Origin: Planotetraspora mira
GTDB taxonomy: Bacteria; Actinomycetota; Actinomycetes; Streptosporangiales; Streptosporangiaceae
Length of the DNA: 64,000 nt
NCBI RefSeq assembly: GCF_016863275.1
Contig: NZ_BOOO01000017.1
Location: 1 to 64,000, forward strand
Direction of reading: 5' to 3'
Program-made: the position numbers and the translations under genes
Part shown: positions 42,473 to 49,778 of the stretch, piece after piece
How the letters are laid out: each line of letters opens with the position of its first letter
Position numbering within the stretch: position 1 is the stretch's first letter
Notes under the pieces: generated by a model
Told to the model about the DNA's origin: nothing
The model's input: the letters and a program-made list of their open reading frames with translations, nothing else
The model's database searches: none

Positions 42473-43483
42473 TCATGCGACCGTGAGCACGATCTTGCCT
42501 TGGATATGGCCACGAGCGGCTCGTTCATGCGCCCTTCGAGCATCCGCAAGCGGAAACGTGCTGTCTATGGCGACGCGAAGCGTGCCCGCGTCGAGCAGGC
42601 GTCCGAGTTCTGCGAGTTGCGGGCCGTTCGAGCGCACTTGGGTGCCCGAGGTCGTGACGCCTAGCTTCGCGGTCTCTTCGGGGTCGTATTCGGCGACGAA
42701 CACCGGGTACAACGCGCCGCCGCGCCTGAGCGTGCGCAGGAAACGACTGCTGTCGGGACCGCCGACGGTATCGAGAACGAGATCAACGTCGTGCGCGACT
42801 TCCTCGGGACGGCTCTTGGAGTAGTCGATGAACTGGTCGGCGCCGAGTTCGCGTAGGAACGGCTCGTGCACGCCCGATGCCACCGCGATGACGCGTGCAC
42901 CCTTCCATTTCGCCAGCTGTAGCGCGAAGTGCCCCACTCCGCCCGCGGCGCCGTTGACGAGCACCGTCGTCTCGGCGTTCAGTGCCATCGGTCGGTGCTG
43001 TGCCGCTTGAAAGGGCGACGGATGATCGTGTCCGAGCTCGATCAGGAACTGCCACGCGGTGAGCCCTGCCATAGGCGCCCCTGCGGCGTGCACGTGATCG
43101 ATGTGAGCCGGCTTGCGTGCGAGGTCTGACACGGGCGCGGCGACGTACTCGGCATATGCGCTGCCCTCGAGGCCGGGAAAGCGAAGGAGGCCGAAGACTT
43201 CATCACCGACGGAGAGGCCGTCTACGTCCGCGGAAACGGCCACGACGACGCCCGACACGTCCGTCCCCGGAATGGCGGGCAAGCTCAAAGGCGGCCTCAT
43301 CGCAGGAGGCACGTTGGGCATTCCTTCGCGCACGTACCAGTCGGGGGGATTGACGCCGACCGCGTGAACGCGAATGAGCACCTCACCCGGCTTCGGCTCG
43401 GGAATCGGCACCTCGTCGTGACGCAGCACCTCAGGACCACCGAACTCGTGCAGCCGGATCGCCTTCATCGTGTTCGTCGGCAT
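42473..43483 (-). CDS. NADP-dependent quinone oxidoreductase-like MDR enzyme
   Basis: 336 residues of the zinc-independent medium-chain dehydrogenase family: MKAIRLHEFGGPEVLRHDEV, GTDVSGVVVAVSADVDGLSV GDEV, and the cofactor motif VLVNGAAGGVGHFALQLAKW. No structural zinc Cys cluster is present. It probably reduces quinones or enones with NADPH. The first gene of an operon with a SnoaL-like protein, it faces a TetR regulator with a strong inverted repeat between. Lower GC than most of the window. Confidence 0.9.
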   Translation of the reverse strand: MPTNTMKAIRLHEFGGPEVLRHDEVPIPEPKPGEVLIRVHAVGVNPPDWYVREGMPNVPPAMRPPLSLPAIPGTDVSGVVVAVSADVDGLSVGDEVFGLLRFPGLEGSAYAEYVAAPVSDLARKPAHIDHVHAAGAPMAGLTAWQFLIELGHDHPSPFQAAQHRPMALNAETTVLVNGAAGGVGHFALQLAKWKGARVIAVASGVHEPFLRELGADQFIDYSKSRPEEVAHDVDLVLDTVGGPDSSRFLRTLRRGGALYPVFVAEYDPEETAKLGVTTSGTQVRSNGPQLAELGRLLDAGTLRVAIDSTFPLADARRAHERAARGHIQGKIVLTVA

Positions 43484-43524
43484 CGCTTCCCCTTGATCAG
43501 TGTAGATTGGCTATCCTTAAACGA

Positions 43525-43554
43525 AGCAGTGCTCCGATTATGTGGAGCACTGCT
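43525..43554. promoter_or_regulatory. TetR operator, 11-bp inverted repeat with nested palindrome
   Basis: AGCAGTGCTCC (43525-43535) and GGAGCACTGCT (43544-43554) are perfect reverse complements around an 8-base spacer. The right arm is itself part of the palindrome GGAGCACTGCTCC (43544-43556). The element lies between the MDR gene and the tetR start. Confidence 0.8.
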
Positions 43555-43574
43555 CCGATTGTCAAGGTGGGCAT

Positions 43575-44159
43575 ATGCGAGCTGACGCCAGGAAGAACTA
43601 CGACCAGCTACTCGCGGTCGCGAGCGCCGTCGTGACCGAGGAGGGCGCCGACGCATCGCTGCGCGATATCGCCCGCAGAGCCGGCGTCGGGCTCGCCACG
43701 CTGTACCGTCACTTCCCGACGCGAGAGGCCTTGCTCGAGGCCTTGCTCCGTACGGGTTTCGACGAGCTCACGACAAGGGCGGACGAACTCGAAACGTCGA
43801 GCTCGCCCGAGGATGCTCTCGTCTCGTGGCTACGCGACTGCGTCGCGTGCGCGCATGAGTATCGGGGCGTTACGGCGCTGATGATGGCCGCCATTGAAGA
43901 CACCGAGTCCGCACTCCATGCTTCGTGCGTCACGATGCGCGCGGCAGGCACGCGGCTCCTCACCCGCGCTCAGGCCGCGGGCATGGCACGGACCGACATC
44001 GATGGCACCGATCTGTTCGCGCTGATCGGAGCGCTCGCATGGCTCAACGACCAACCCTCGCTCGCGCCACGCGCCGATCATCTCTTCGGCATAATCGCCG
44101 GCACGATCCTGACGAATCCGCACCCCGTGTCTCCCAGCTCAGAGGGAGTGGATCAGTAG
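43575..44159 (+). CDS. TetR-family transcriptional regulator
   Basis: 194 residues from the ATG at 43575 with AAGGTGG upstream. N-terminal helix-turn-helix: YDQLLAVASAVVTEEGADAS, LRDIARRAGVGLATLYRHFP. The C-terminal domain matches SbtR-like TetR proteins (ETSSSPEDALVSWLRDCVAC). It is divergent from the MDR/SnoaL operon, with a large inverted repeat in between. Its 3' end (codons Asp-Gln-stop) lies inside the first copy of a 31-bp direct repeat. Confidence 0.9.
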   Translation: MRADARKNYDQLLAVASAVVTEEGADASLRDIARRAGVGLATLYRHFPTREALLEALLRTGFDELTTRADELETSSSPEDALVSWLRDCVACAHEYRGVTALMMAAIEDTESALHASCVTMRAAGTRLLTRAQAAGMARTDIDGTDLFALIGALAWLNDQPSLAPRADHLFGIIAGTILTNPHPVSPSSEGVDQ

Positions 44160-44181
44160 ACGATTCCTGAGCTGACAGTGC
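44151..44181 (+). repeat. 31-bp imperfect direct repeat, copy A, next to a tRNA T-arm-like sequence
   Basis: Starts GATCAGTAGACGATTCC and continues AGCTGACAGTGC. It matches copy B at 45501-45531 in 27 of 31 positions, in the same orientation. The sequence immediately after it, GGGTTCGATTCCC (44182-44194), looks like a tRNA T-arm and is followed by CTCCCCCGCA. No acceptor or anticodon arm can be folded upstream, so it is at most a tRNA fragment. Confidence 0.55.
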
Positions 44182-44279
44182 GGGTTCGATTCCCCTCCCC
44201 CGCATACGTGTTCAGGTGCATGCGGAGATCAGGTAGAAGGGGTTCGGGCACGGAGACGACGCTTGCCAGGCGAGCGGTG

Positions 44280-44885
44280 TCAATGGTTCGGCTGTGTTGG
44301 ATGCGGAGTGTCGGGAACCATGCCAAGCATGTCGTTGGTGAGGCCCCATCGCCCATGACCTCGCCACGCACCATCGATGAACAAGAGATCGGGCGAGTAA
44401 CCCTCGTAGCGGAAGCCGTGGCGTTGGACCAATTTGATGGACGCTTGGTTCTCGGGCCGGATCTGCGCTTCCAGCCGATGCAACCGTAGCTCCTCGAACG
44501 CATGGCGCAGCACCAGGCCAAGGCCTTCTGACATGTACCCGCGACCGGCGTAGGGCGCGAAGGCGGCGTAGCCCAGCGAGCCGCTCTGGAAGCGTCCACG
44601 GATGATGCTGTTGATGTTGACATTGCCTGCGATGGCACCGGTGTCGCGCAGACAGACCAGCAAGCCTTCCGCGGATTGCCCTTCATCGAATCGACTGACG
44701 AACGCCTGGAACGCCTCCGGGGCCGCGGGCAGGTTCAATCCGACGCTGGCATGGACCCGTTCAAGAAACTCGTCTTGATCATGACTGGTGATGCGGCGCA
44801 AGACCACGCGAGGAGAGCGCCCAAGGTCAACGTTGGACGCCCCTGCGGTTTGCCCGATTTCTTCGATCCCGCCGCTCTCAAGCAC
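44280..44885 (-). CDS. GNAT acetyltransferase (RimJ/RimL-like)
   Basis: About 201 residues if the GTG at 44885 is used; no start has a convincing RBS. RimJ/L-type GNAT motifs: SPRVVLRRITSHDQDEFLER, GAIAGNVNINSIIRGRFQSG, acetyl-CoA loop YAGRGYMSEGLGLVLRHAFE, and LHRLEAQIRPENQASIKLVQ RHGF. It transfers an acetyl group from acetyl-CoA to a protein N-terminus or small amine. It is bracketed, with the next gene, by the 31-bp repeats. Lower GC than the window average. Confidence 0.85.
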   Translation of the reverse strand: MLESGGIEEIGQTAGASNVDLGRSPRVVLRRITSHDQDEFLERVHASVGLNLPAAPEAFQAFVSRFDEGQSAEGLLVCLRDTGAIAGNVNINSIIRGRFQSGSLGYAAFAPYAGRGYMSEGLGLVLRHAFEELRLHRLEAQIRPENQASIKLVQRHGFRYEGYSPDLLFIDGAWRGHGRWGLTNDMLGMVPDTPHPTQPNH

Positions 44886-45047
44886 AGACGGAACGCTATC
44901 GCGCGGCGGCGCTGCGGCCGGATCGGCATCCAGAGAAAGCGCGATCCGCCTAGGCACACCAGCGGCGGCCACCCAGTGAAAATGCGTTGGTGCTGACAGC
45001 GTAGGTGGGCCACGATCCTTCTCATACACATCCCGGTGAGGAGAGTT

Positions 45048-45473
45048 GTGGCTCAGATTGTTCCGATGGATCTGGTTGTTCTCGCCGACGACGAGGGCAA
45101 CAGCGTCTACATCAAGGTTCTCGGCCGCCATCGCATGTTTGACGGGCTCGCGGCTGAGATAGTCGTCGCGACCCCCTTTGTGAGTGGCCGCATCGACCTC
45201 GCGTTGTCGGCCCTGAGTCTAAAAGCGTGGGCTGACGCCCTGGACAGACTGGATGCCGGTGAGGACATCGCATGGATGGCCATGAGCAGAGGACCTTCCA
45301 TCTTCATCCAGCTCACGGGCGAGCGCGACTGTCCAGAGGTCGTCGTGGAGGACGAGTCAGGCTCCATGGTCACTGTGCGTGTTCCGATAGACCTTCCGGA
45401 GGACTGGATTGCGAGCCACCGGCGGCGTCTCCACGACCTGACGGCTGTCTGGAATCCGATTCCGCCGGCGTGA
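45048..45473 (+). CDS. Small hypothetical protein, DUF5959-like
   Basis: About 141 residues from a GTG at 45048 with GAGGAGA four bases upstream. It begins MDLVVLADDEGNSVYIKVLG at residue 7 and continues EIVVATPFVSGRIDLALSAL and a Trp-Ala-Asp-Ala-Leu-Asp helix, then a beta-rich C-terminal half. This pattern recalls the DUF5959 group common in Streptomyces, with no known function. Divergent from the GNAT gene. The assignment is tentative. Confidence 0.65.
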   Translation: MAQIVPMDLVVLADDEGNSVYIKVLGRHRMFDGLAAEIVVATPFVSGRIDLALSALSLKAWADALDRLDAGEDIAWMAMSRGPSIFIQLTGERDCPEVVVEDESGSMVTVRVPIDLPEDWIASHRRRLHDLTAVWNPIPPA

Positions 45474-45500
45474 GAAGGACAAGCCGGTGCCCAGAGGGCA

Positions 45501-45531
45501 GATCAGTAGCCGATTCCCCAGCTGACGGTGC
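45501..45531 (+). repeat. 31-bp imperfect direct repeat, copy B
   Basis: GATCAGTAGCCGATTCCC..., ending AGCTGACGGTGC. It lies 28 bases after the stop of the DUF5959-like gene and repeats copy A at 44151-44181 with four mismatches. An upstream CAGAGGG is also shared. No T-arm-like sequence follows this copy. Confidence 0.55.
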
Positions 45532-45543
45532 CCGCGCCGCAGG

Positions 45544-46077
45544 CTAACGTCGAGGCCGCTGCTCGATGATTTTCGCGTGTACGAGTGTGCCGACGAGCTC
45601 GATGCGGAGAAGGGGATCGGCAACGGCGTCCTTGGAGAGAAGCTTGACCTTGGAGTACGTGCGGTTGAGCCCGTCGGCGTCGACCACGATGCCCGGCGAG
45701 CCGACGATGAACAGCTTGCTGTGCACCATCTCCGCGTCGATGCGCAGGACACTCGCAGTGATCACCGCGCGGGTGAAGTCCAGGGTGACTCGGCCGTGTT
45801 GGGTGCGAAGCCTGATGCGCGCGGGCACCCGCCACGGCCCCTCCTTCACGTACTTGCCGCCCCCTTGCTCGACCACGAGTACGTCGGGGGCCACGGGGAC
45901 CAGGTCAGCGGTGAGTCCGGCCAGCTCGCCGAGCGTCCGGGCCGAGAGCGCACGCTCCAGCCGGGTGTCAAGTTCCTCGGCATCGAGTCGACCGTCGCCG
46001 GCGGCGATTCGCAACGCGTCCACGACACGGTCCCGGTCCCCGTGCGATGCCCGCAGATCGGGCAGATCATCCGACAT
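45544..46077 (-). CDS. DUF1707 domain protein
   Basis: 177 residues. The N-terminal DUF1707 domain is clear: LRASHGDRDRVVDALRIAAG, DGRLDAEELDTRLERALSAR, TLGELAGLTADL. The C-terminal part (RIRLRTQHGRVTLDFTRAVI; IVGSPGIVVDADGLNRTYSK) is a beta-rich domain of the cell-wall-active-antibiotics-response type. DUF1707 proteins are thought to be small membrane-linked or stress-response proteins. No transmembrane helix is present here. The ATG at 46077 lacks an RBS; an in-frame GTG at 46086 is possible. Confidence 0.85.
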   Translation of the reverse strand: MSDDLPDLRASHGDRDRVVDALRIAAGDGRLDAEELDTRLERALSARTLGELAGLTADLVPVAPDVLVVEQGGGKYVKEGPWRVPARIRLRTQHGRVTLDFTRAVITASVLRIDAEMVHSKLFIVGSPGIVVDADGLNRTYSKVKLLSKDAVADPLLRIELVGTLVHAKIIEQRPRR

Positions 46078-46232
46078 GGCAAGCACGCTAGCAAGGCGAC
46101 CGATACCCGGCCATCGATTCCGATCATGATTCGGAGAAGGCCTGGAGGATGCCCAGAGCCGGCCCCGCGGCGTTCCTCGGATGAGGGTGCCTCGCGAGGG
46201 AGTGATCTCCCCGCCTGGGCTGAGGCGTCAGG

Positions 46233-46269
46233 CCGGGCGGGGCCCGCTCGGCGAGCGGGCCCCGCCCGG
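46233..46269 (-). terminator. Very strong hairpin terminator
   Basis: CCGGGCGGGGCCCGCTC (46233-46249) and GAGCGGGCCCCGCCCGG (46253-46269) are perfect 17-base complements around a GGC loop, 7 bases beyond the stop of the secreted SRPBCC-like gene on the minus strand. Confidence 0.85.
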
Positions 46270-46276
46270 TGACATG

Positions 46277-46921
46277 TCAGAGCTGGCCGCTCTCGATCGC
46301 CTGCTTGAGGGCCGACTGCGTCTGCTGGTGCGACGCGACGCCGTTCTGGACGACGAAATCGATCAGCGACGCGTCCGCGTCGAAGGTGAGGCGCTCGGTG
46401 ACCTCGGTCTTACCTCCGCTCACCTTCTTGAAGACGATCTTCTGGTGCGTGACCACGTTGGGCTCCGACCAGGTGTCCGTCTCGTAGGAGTAGTCGTCGC
46501 GGTCGATCCGCTGCTGTGCGTGCGTCTTCAGGGAGACGACGGTCCCCTCGAACGGAATGTCCTCGATGGCCGTGAAGTCGTTGTACCGCAGGCCGCAGGA
46601 GAAGTAGGTGTCGTGGGTGACGACCCGCTTGAGGAACGCGGCCCTGCCGATGTGGTTGTTGATGTTGGAGTAGGCGGCGAACACGTTCTTGATCGGCGCG
46701 TCGATCTTGACGGTGATGCTGGTCTTGACCCGGCTCCGGCCCGAGCCCGGGAGGGGCGGCGTGACGTCGGTGAAGTCGTAGGTGTCCCAGGCCGTCTGCC
46801 ACTGAGCGGCGATCTCCGCGTCGGTTTCGGCAGTGTCGGCGCTGGCGGGGGCGGAGAGGGCGGTGACCATGACGGCCGCCACCAGGAACGGTGCCGCCAG
46901 AAGTCGGAGGAGCTTCTTCAC
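46277..46921 (-). CDS. Secreted SRPBCC/polyketide-cyclase-like protein
   Basis: 214 residues from a GTG with GAGGT upstream. A signal peptide (VKKLLRLLAAPFLVAAVMVT, cleavage after PASA near residue 28) precedes a START/SRPBCC-like helix-grip domain: TSITVKIDAPIKNVFAAYSN, VTHDTYFSCGLRYNDFTAIE and KTEVTERLTFDADASLIDFV. It likely binds a hydrophobic ligand outside the cell. There is a strong terminator just after the stop. A 151-base gap separates it from the GlcG-like gene. Confidence 0.75.
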   Translation of the reverse strand: MKKLLRLLAAPFLVAAVMVTALSAPASADTAETDAEIAAQWQTAWDTYDFTDVTPPLPGSGRSRVKTSITVKIDAPIKNVFAAYSNINNHIGRAAFLKRVVTHDTYFSCGLRYNDFTAIEDIPFEGTVVSLKTHAQQRIDRDDYSYETDTWSEPNVVTHQKIVFKKVSGGKTEVTERLTFDADASLIDFVVQNGVASHQQTQSALKQAIESGQL

Positions 46922-47072
46922 ATGTACCTCAAGAAGAGTCAGGGGATGCAATTGATCTTCTATCGCATGTGGAGGTGATTGAGAACACTTCGCGCCGAAG
47001 ATCCACACGCGCTTCTTCGCTCGTGTGTCCCGTCGCTCCGGCGTCACGACATCCGGCCGGACGCGACGGCCT

Positions 47073-47507
47073 TCAGGCGGACGGCTGCGCCAGGCCGTTC
47101 CCGAAGGCGTCCGCGCCGGCCGTCGCGACCGCGACGTCCTGCTCGACGGTTCCCGCGCTCACCCCGATCCCGCCGGCGACCTCGCCGTCCTCCCCTGTCA
47201 GCGGGATGCCGCCGCCGAAGATCACCAAGCCGTCGTTGGTCACCTCGATGCCGTACAGCGGGCCGCCGGGCGCGGCGGACACTCCGAGCTTTTCGGTCGT
47301 CATCGCCATCAGCACGGCGGTGCGGGCCTTGCGGACGGCGATGTCGATGCTCGCGAGTATCGCGCCGTCCTGGCGCGCGAACGCCAGCAGGTGACCGCCG
47401 CCGTCCACCACGGCGACGTTCATGGGCTGCCCCATCTCCTCGGCCTTGCCCAGCGCGGCCTCCAGCACGACTCGGGCGTCGGCGAGGCGGAGCCGTACGT
47501 TCGCCAT
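47073..47507 (-). CDS. GlcG/HbpS-family heme-binding protein (PduO C-terminal-like)
   Basis: 144 residues, ATG with AAGGAGGC upstream. Haem_degrading/DUF336 motifs: DARVVLEAALGKAEEMGQPM, NVAVVDGGGHLLAFARQDGA, IDIAVRKARTAVLMAMTTE, GGIPLTGEDGEVAGGIGVSA. This fold is the C-terminal domain of PduO, the adenosyltransferase of propanediol metabolism, and also HbpS. As last gene of the diol dehydratase operon it is best seen as a stand-alone PduO-C equivalent, perhaps in heme or cobalamin handling. No signal peptide is present. Confidence 0.85.
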   Translation of the reverse strand: MANVRLRLADARVVLEAALGKAEEMGQPMNVAVVDGGGHLLAFARQDGAILASIDIAVRKARTAVLMAMTTEKLGVSAAPGGPLYGIEVTNDGLVIFGGGIPLTGEDGEVAGGIGVSAGTVEQDVAVATAGADAFGNGLAQPSA

Positions 47508-47517
47508 GGTGCCTCCT

Positions 47518-47916
47518 TCACTGACCGGTGCGGACCGGCGCGTCCTTGAACGGAATGCCGACGACCAGCCTGGCCGCGTTGTGCCCCAGGGTCCGGGCGT
47601 CGGCCGCCCGGCCCGCCAGCGCGGGCATGTCCGGCGGAAGTTTCGCATGGTGCACGCACACGCTCCCCGCGTCGTCCACCCCCACCCCGACGTCCAGGTT
47701 GGACGCCTGGGCCGCGGCGAAGGCCAGCTCCACCGCGCTGCCGCCCGTAGCGTCCTCGGTCCGGAACGGCACCCCTTCCTCCTCCATGCCGGCGCCGAGT
47801 TCACGCAGGCAGTGGAGGTTTCCGGGACGGCACAGCACCACCACCGCGGGCCGGTTCCGTCCCGTGGGCCCGGGCCCGCTCTCTGCGGCCCGCCCGGAGT
47901 GCGGTTCTCGATCCAT
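47518..47916 (-). CDS. pduH: Diol/glycerol dehydratase reactivase small subunit
   Basis: 132 residues. Typical PduH/DdrB motifs: LHCLRELGAGMEEEGVPFRT, SAVELAFAAAQASNLDVGVG, HHAKLPPD, and LGHNAARLVVGIPFKD. It forms a heterodimer or tetramer with the large subunit to release damaged cobalamin from the dehydratase. The start lies 3 bases after the large-subunit stop. Longer N-terminus than usual (about 20 Pro/Gly-rich residues). Confidence 0.9.
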   Translation of the reverse strand: MDREPHSGRAAESGPGPTGRNRPAVVVLCRPGNLHCLRELGAGMEEEGVPFRTEDATGGSAVELAFAAAQASNLDVGVGVDDAGSVCVHHAKLPPDMPALAGRAADARTLGHNAARLVVGIPFKDAPVRTGQ

Positions 47917-47919
47917 GGC

Positions 47920-49767
47920 CTAACCGCACCTCACTGCCGCACACGTCGCGCGCGCCGAGGCGTGGCGGGCGACCAGGCCGGTGGCCACGGCGTTGCGCGG
48001 GCCCTCACAACCACGCACGTTGCCGGTGCCGCTGACGATCCCGAACTCCGATACGGCTTCGGCGATCATGTCGGGGATCTCGAAGTCCAGCGCGGCGCCG
48101 CCGAGGACGACCAGGAAGCCGATCCGCCTGATGTCACCGGCCGGGGCGACCTGCTCCAGCGCGCGCAGCGCGTTGGTCACGAAGACCCGCCGCTTGGCCG
48201 ATCTGCGCACCTGACGGATCTTCTCCACGCCGTGCCTGGTCCGGATCGGCTGCATCCCGGCATCGGCGAGGACGACGACCCGTGCGAAGGCTTCGGCGGG
48301 CAGGGGTTCGTCGAAGAAACGGACCGTGCCGTCCTCCATGCGGATGTGGAAGAAGCTCTCCGCCTTCGCCAGCGGGAACTTCTTGATCTCTTCGGCGAGC
48401 TCCCGGCTCTCCAGCCCGAGTTCGGAGTCGATCAGGCTGGTGACCAGGTCGCCGGCGCCGGCGAGATGGACCGAGCGCACCTCGGCGTCCTCCATGGCGA
48501 CCGCCGCGTCGGTGGATCCACCGCCGAGGTCGAGGATCGCCACCGGCTTCGCCGTCCCGGGGGTGGTGAGCGCGCCCAGCAGAGCCATGTCGGCCTCGAC
48601 GCCGCCGATGAGCACCTCGGTGCCGAGCGCCTCGCGCAGCCGCGCGGCGAGCAACTCCATCGGCCCCTTGCTGGTGCGCACCATCGCGGCCAGCGCGACG
48701 GCGTTCTCCAGCGCGAACTCCCCCGCCAGGCCGCCGGTGACCCGTTGCGGGACGAAGGTGTCCACGGCGAGCACGTCCTGGATGCGTACGGCATCGCGCG
48801 GCATCGCCGTCAGGTCCGCCATGGTGTCGCGAACGCGGGCGAGCATTCCGCCCACGTGCGTTCCGGGCTCGCCGTCCGCGTCGACCAGCGGCTGAACCCG
48901 GCGCAGCGTCTCCATGATCTCCTCGGCGCCGGCGTCCATGTCGACCGACCGCTTCGCCCGTTCGCCGATCAGGGTGAGGCCGCCGGCCGCAATCCTGCGG
49001 TCGGTGATGTCCCCCGCCGGCGTGCGGACCACGACGGCCGAACGGTTGCCCACGAGGGCCCGCGCCACGGGGGCGATCAGGCGGGTCTGGTCGGGGTCGA
49101 GCCCGAACACCGTGGCGATCCCGTAGGAGTTGGACAGGGTCCGGATGGTGCGGCCCTGCTCCGCGACCTCGACCGCGGCCGGCATGCCCAGCGGCACCCG
49201 GTCCACCAGCGTGACCTCGTCGACCACCGGGATCGGCTCACGGAGCCGGTTGACGATCAGGTTGGCGTCGTCGGCGCGCACGACCGCGCCGGCGACCCGG
49301 ACCCCGCGCGCGGTGGCGGCGTTGATCCCCGCCGCGACGTCCTCGAAGTCCGTGCCCGCCCCCGCGACGCAGATCACCGCGTCGTCCGGGGCACATCCCG
49401 GCAGTTCGGCGAAGGCCACGGTGGTGCCGACCCCCAGCCCGACGCCGCCCGGAGTGTCGGGGTTGTGCCCGATCATCGTGGACTCGGTGATGATCGTCTC
49501 GGTGATGGTCTCCATGGCCAGCCCACTGATCACCGGGGTGGCCTCGTTGACCAGCACCGCCTGGACGTCGGCCGGATCGCGCCCGGCCGCGGCCAGCGCG
49601 CCGCGCACCACCTCGACGACACCCGGGACGTTCGCCGTGGTCCCCTTCACCCCCGAAGTCCTGCCCAGAGCCGCGGAGAGGTAGGTGACCTGCCCGTCCT
49701 CACCGATCTCCGCGGCGCAGGCCTCCGTCGTCGAGTTGCCGATGTCGACTCCCACCACCAGGGACAT
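47920..49767 (-). CDS. pduG: Diol/glycerol dehydratase reactivase large subunit, ATPase
   Basis: 615 residues, matching PduG/DdrA in length. Actin-like ATPase start VVGVDIGNSTTEACAAEIGE, then NEATPVISGLAMETITETII, GAGTDFEDVAAGI, and the second phosphate loop ILDLGGGSTDAAVAM. It uses ATP to exchange inactivated cobalamin bound to the dehydratase. RBS GAGGGA; the gene starts 11 bases after the dehydratase stop. No residues appear to be missing. Confidence 0.93.
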   Translation of the reverse strand: MSLVVGVDIGNSTTEACAAEIGEDGQVTYLSAALGRTSGVKGTTANVPGVVEVVRGALAAAGRDPADVQAVLVNEATPVISGLAMETITETIITESTMIGHNPDTPGGVGLGVGTTVAFAELPGCAPDDAVICVAGAGTDFEDVAAGINAATARGVRVAGAVVRADDANLIVNRLREPIPVVDEVTLVDRVPLGMPAAVEVAEQGRTIRTLSNSYGIATVFGLDPDQTRLIAPVARALVGNRSAVVVRTPAGDITDRRIAAGGLTLIGERAKRSVDMDAGAEEIMETLRRVQPLVDADGEPGTHVGGMLARVRDTMADLTAMPRDAVRIQDVLAVDTFVPQRVTGGLAGEFALENAVALAAMVRTSKGPMELLAARLREALGTEVLIGGVEADMALLGALTTPGTAKPVAILDLGGGSTDAAVAMEDAEVRSVHLAGAGDLVTSLIDSELGLESRELAEEIKKFPLAKAESFFHIRMEDGTVRFFDEPLPAEAFARVVVLADAGMQPIRTRHGVEKIRQVRRSAKRRVFVTNALRALEQVAPAGDIRRIGFLVVLGGAALDFEIPDMIAEAVSEFGIVSGTGNVRGCEGPRNAVATGLVARHASARATCAAVRCG

Positions 49768-49778
49768 GACCGTGTCCC

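Noticed and set aside
44120-44205. Complete tRNA gene ending in the T-arm-like GGGTTCGATTCCC
   Set aside because: No matching 5' acceptor strand, D-arm or anticodon stem folds at the right distance; most of the span is the end of tetR.
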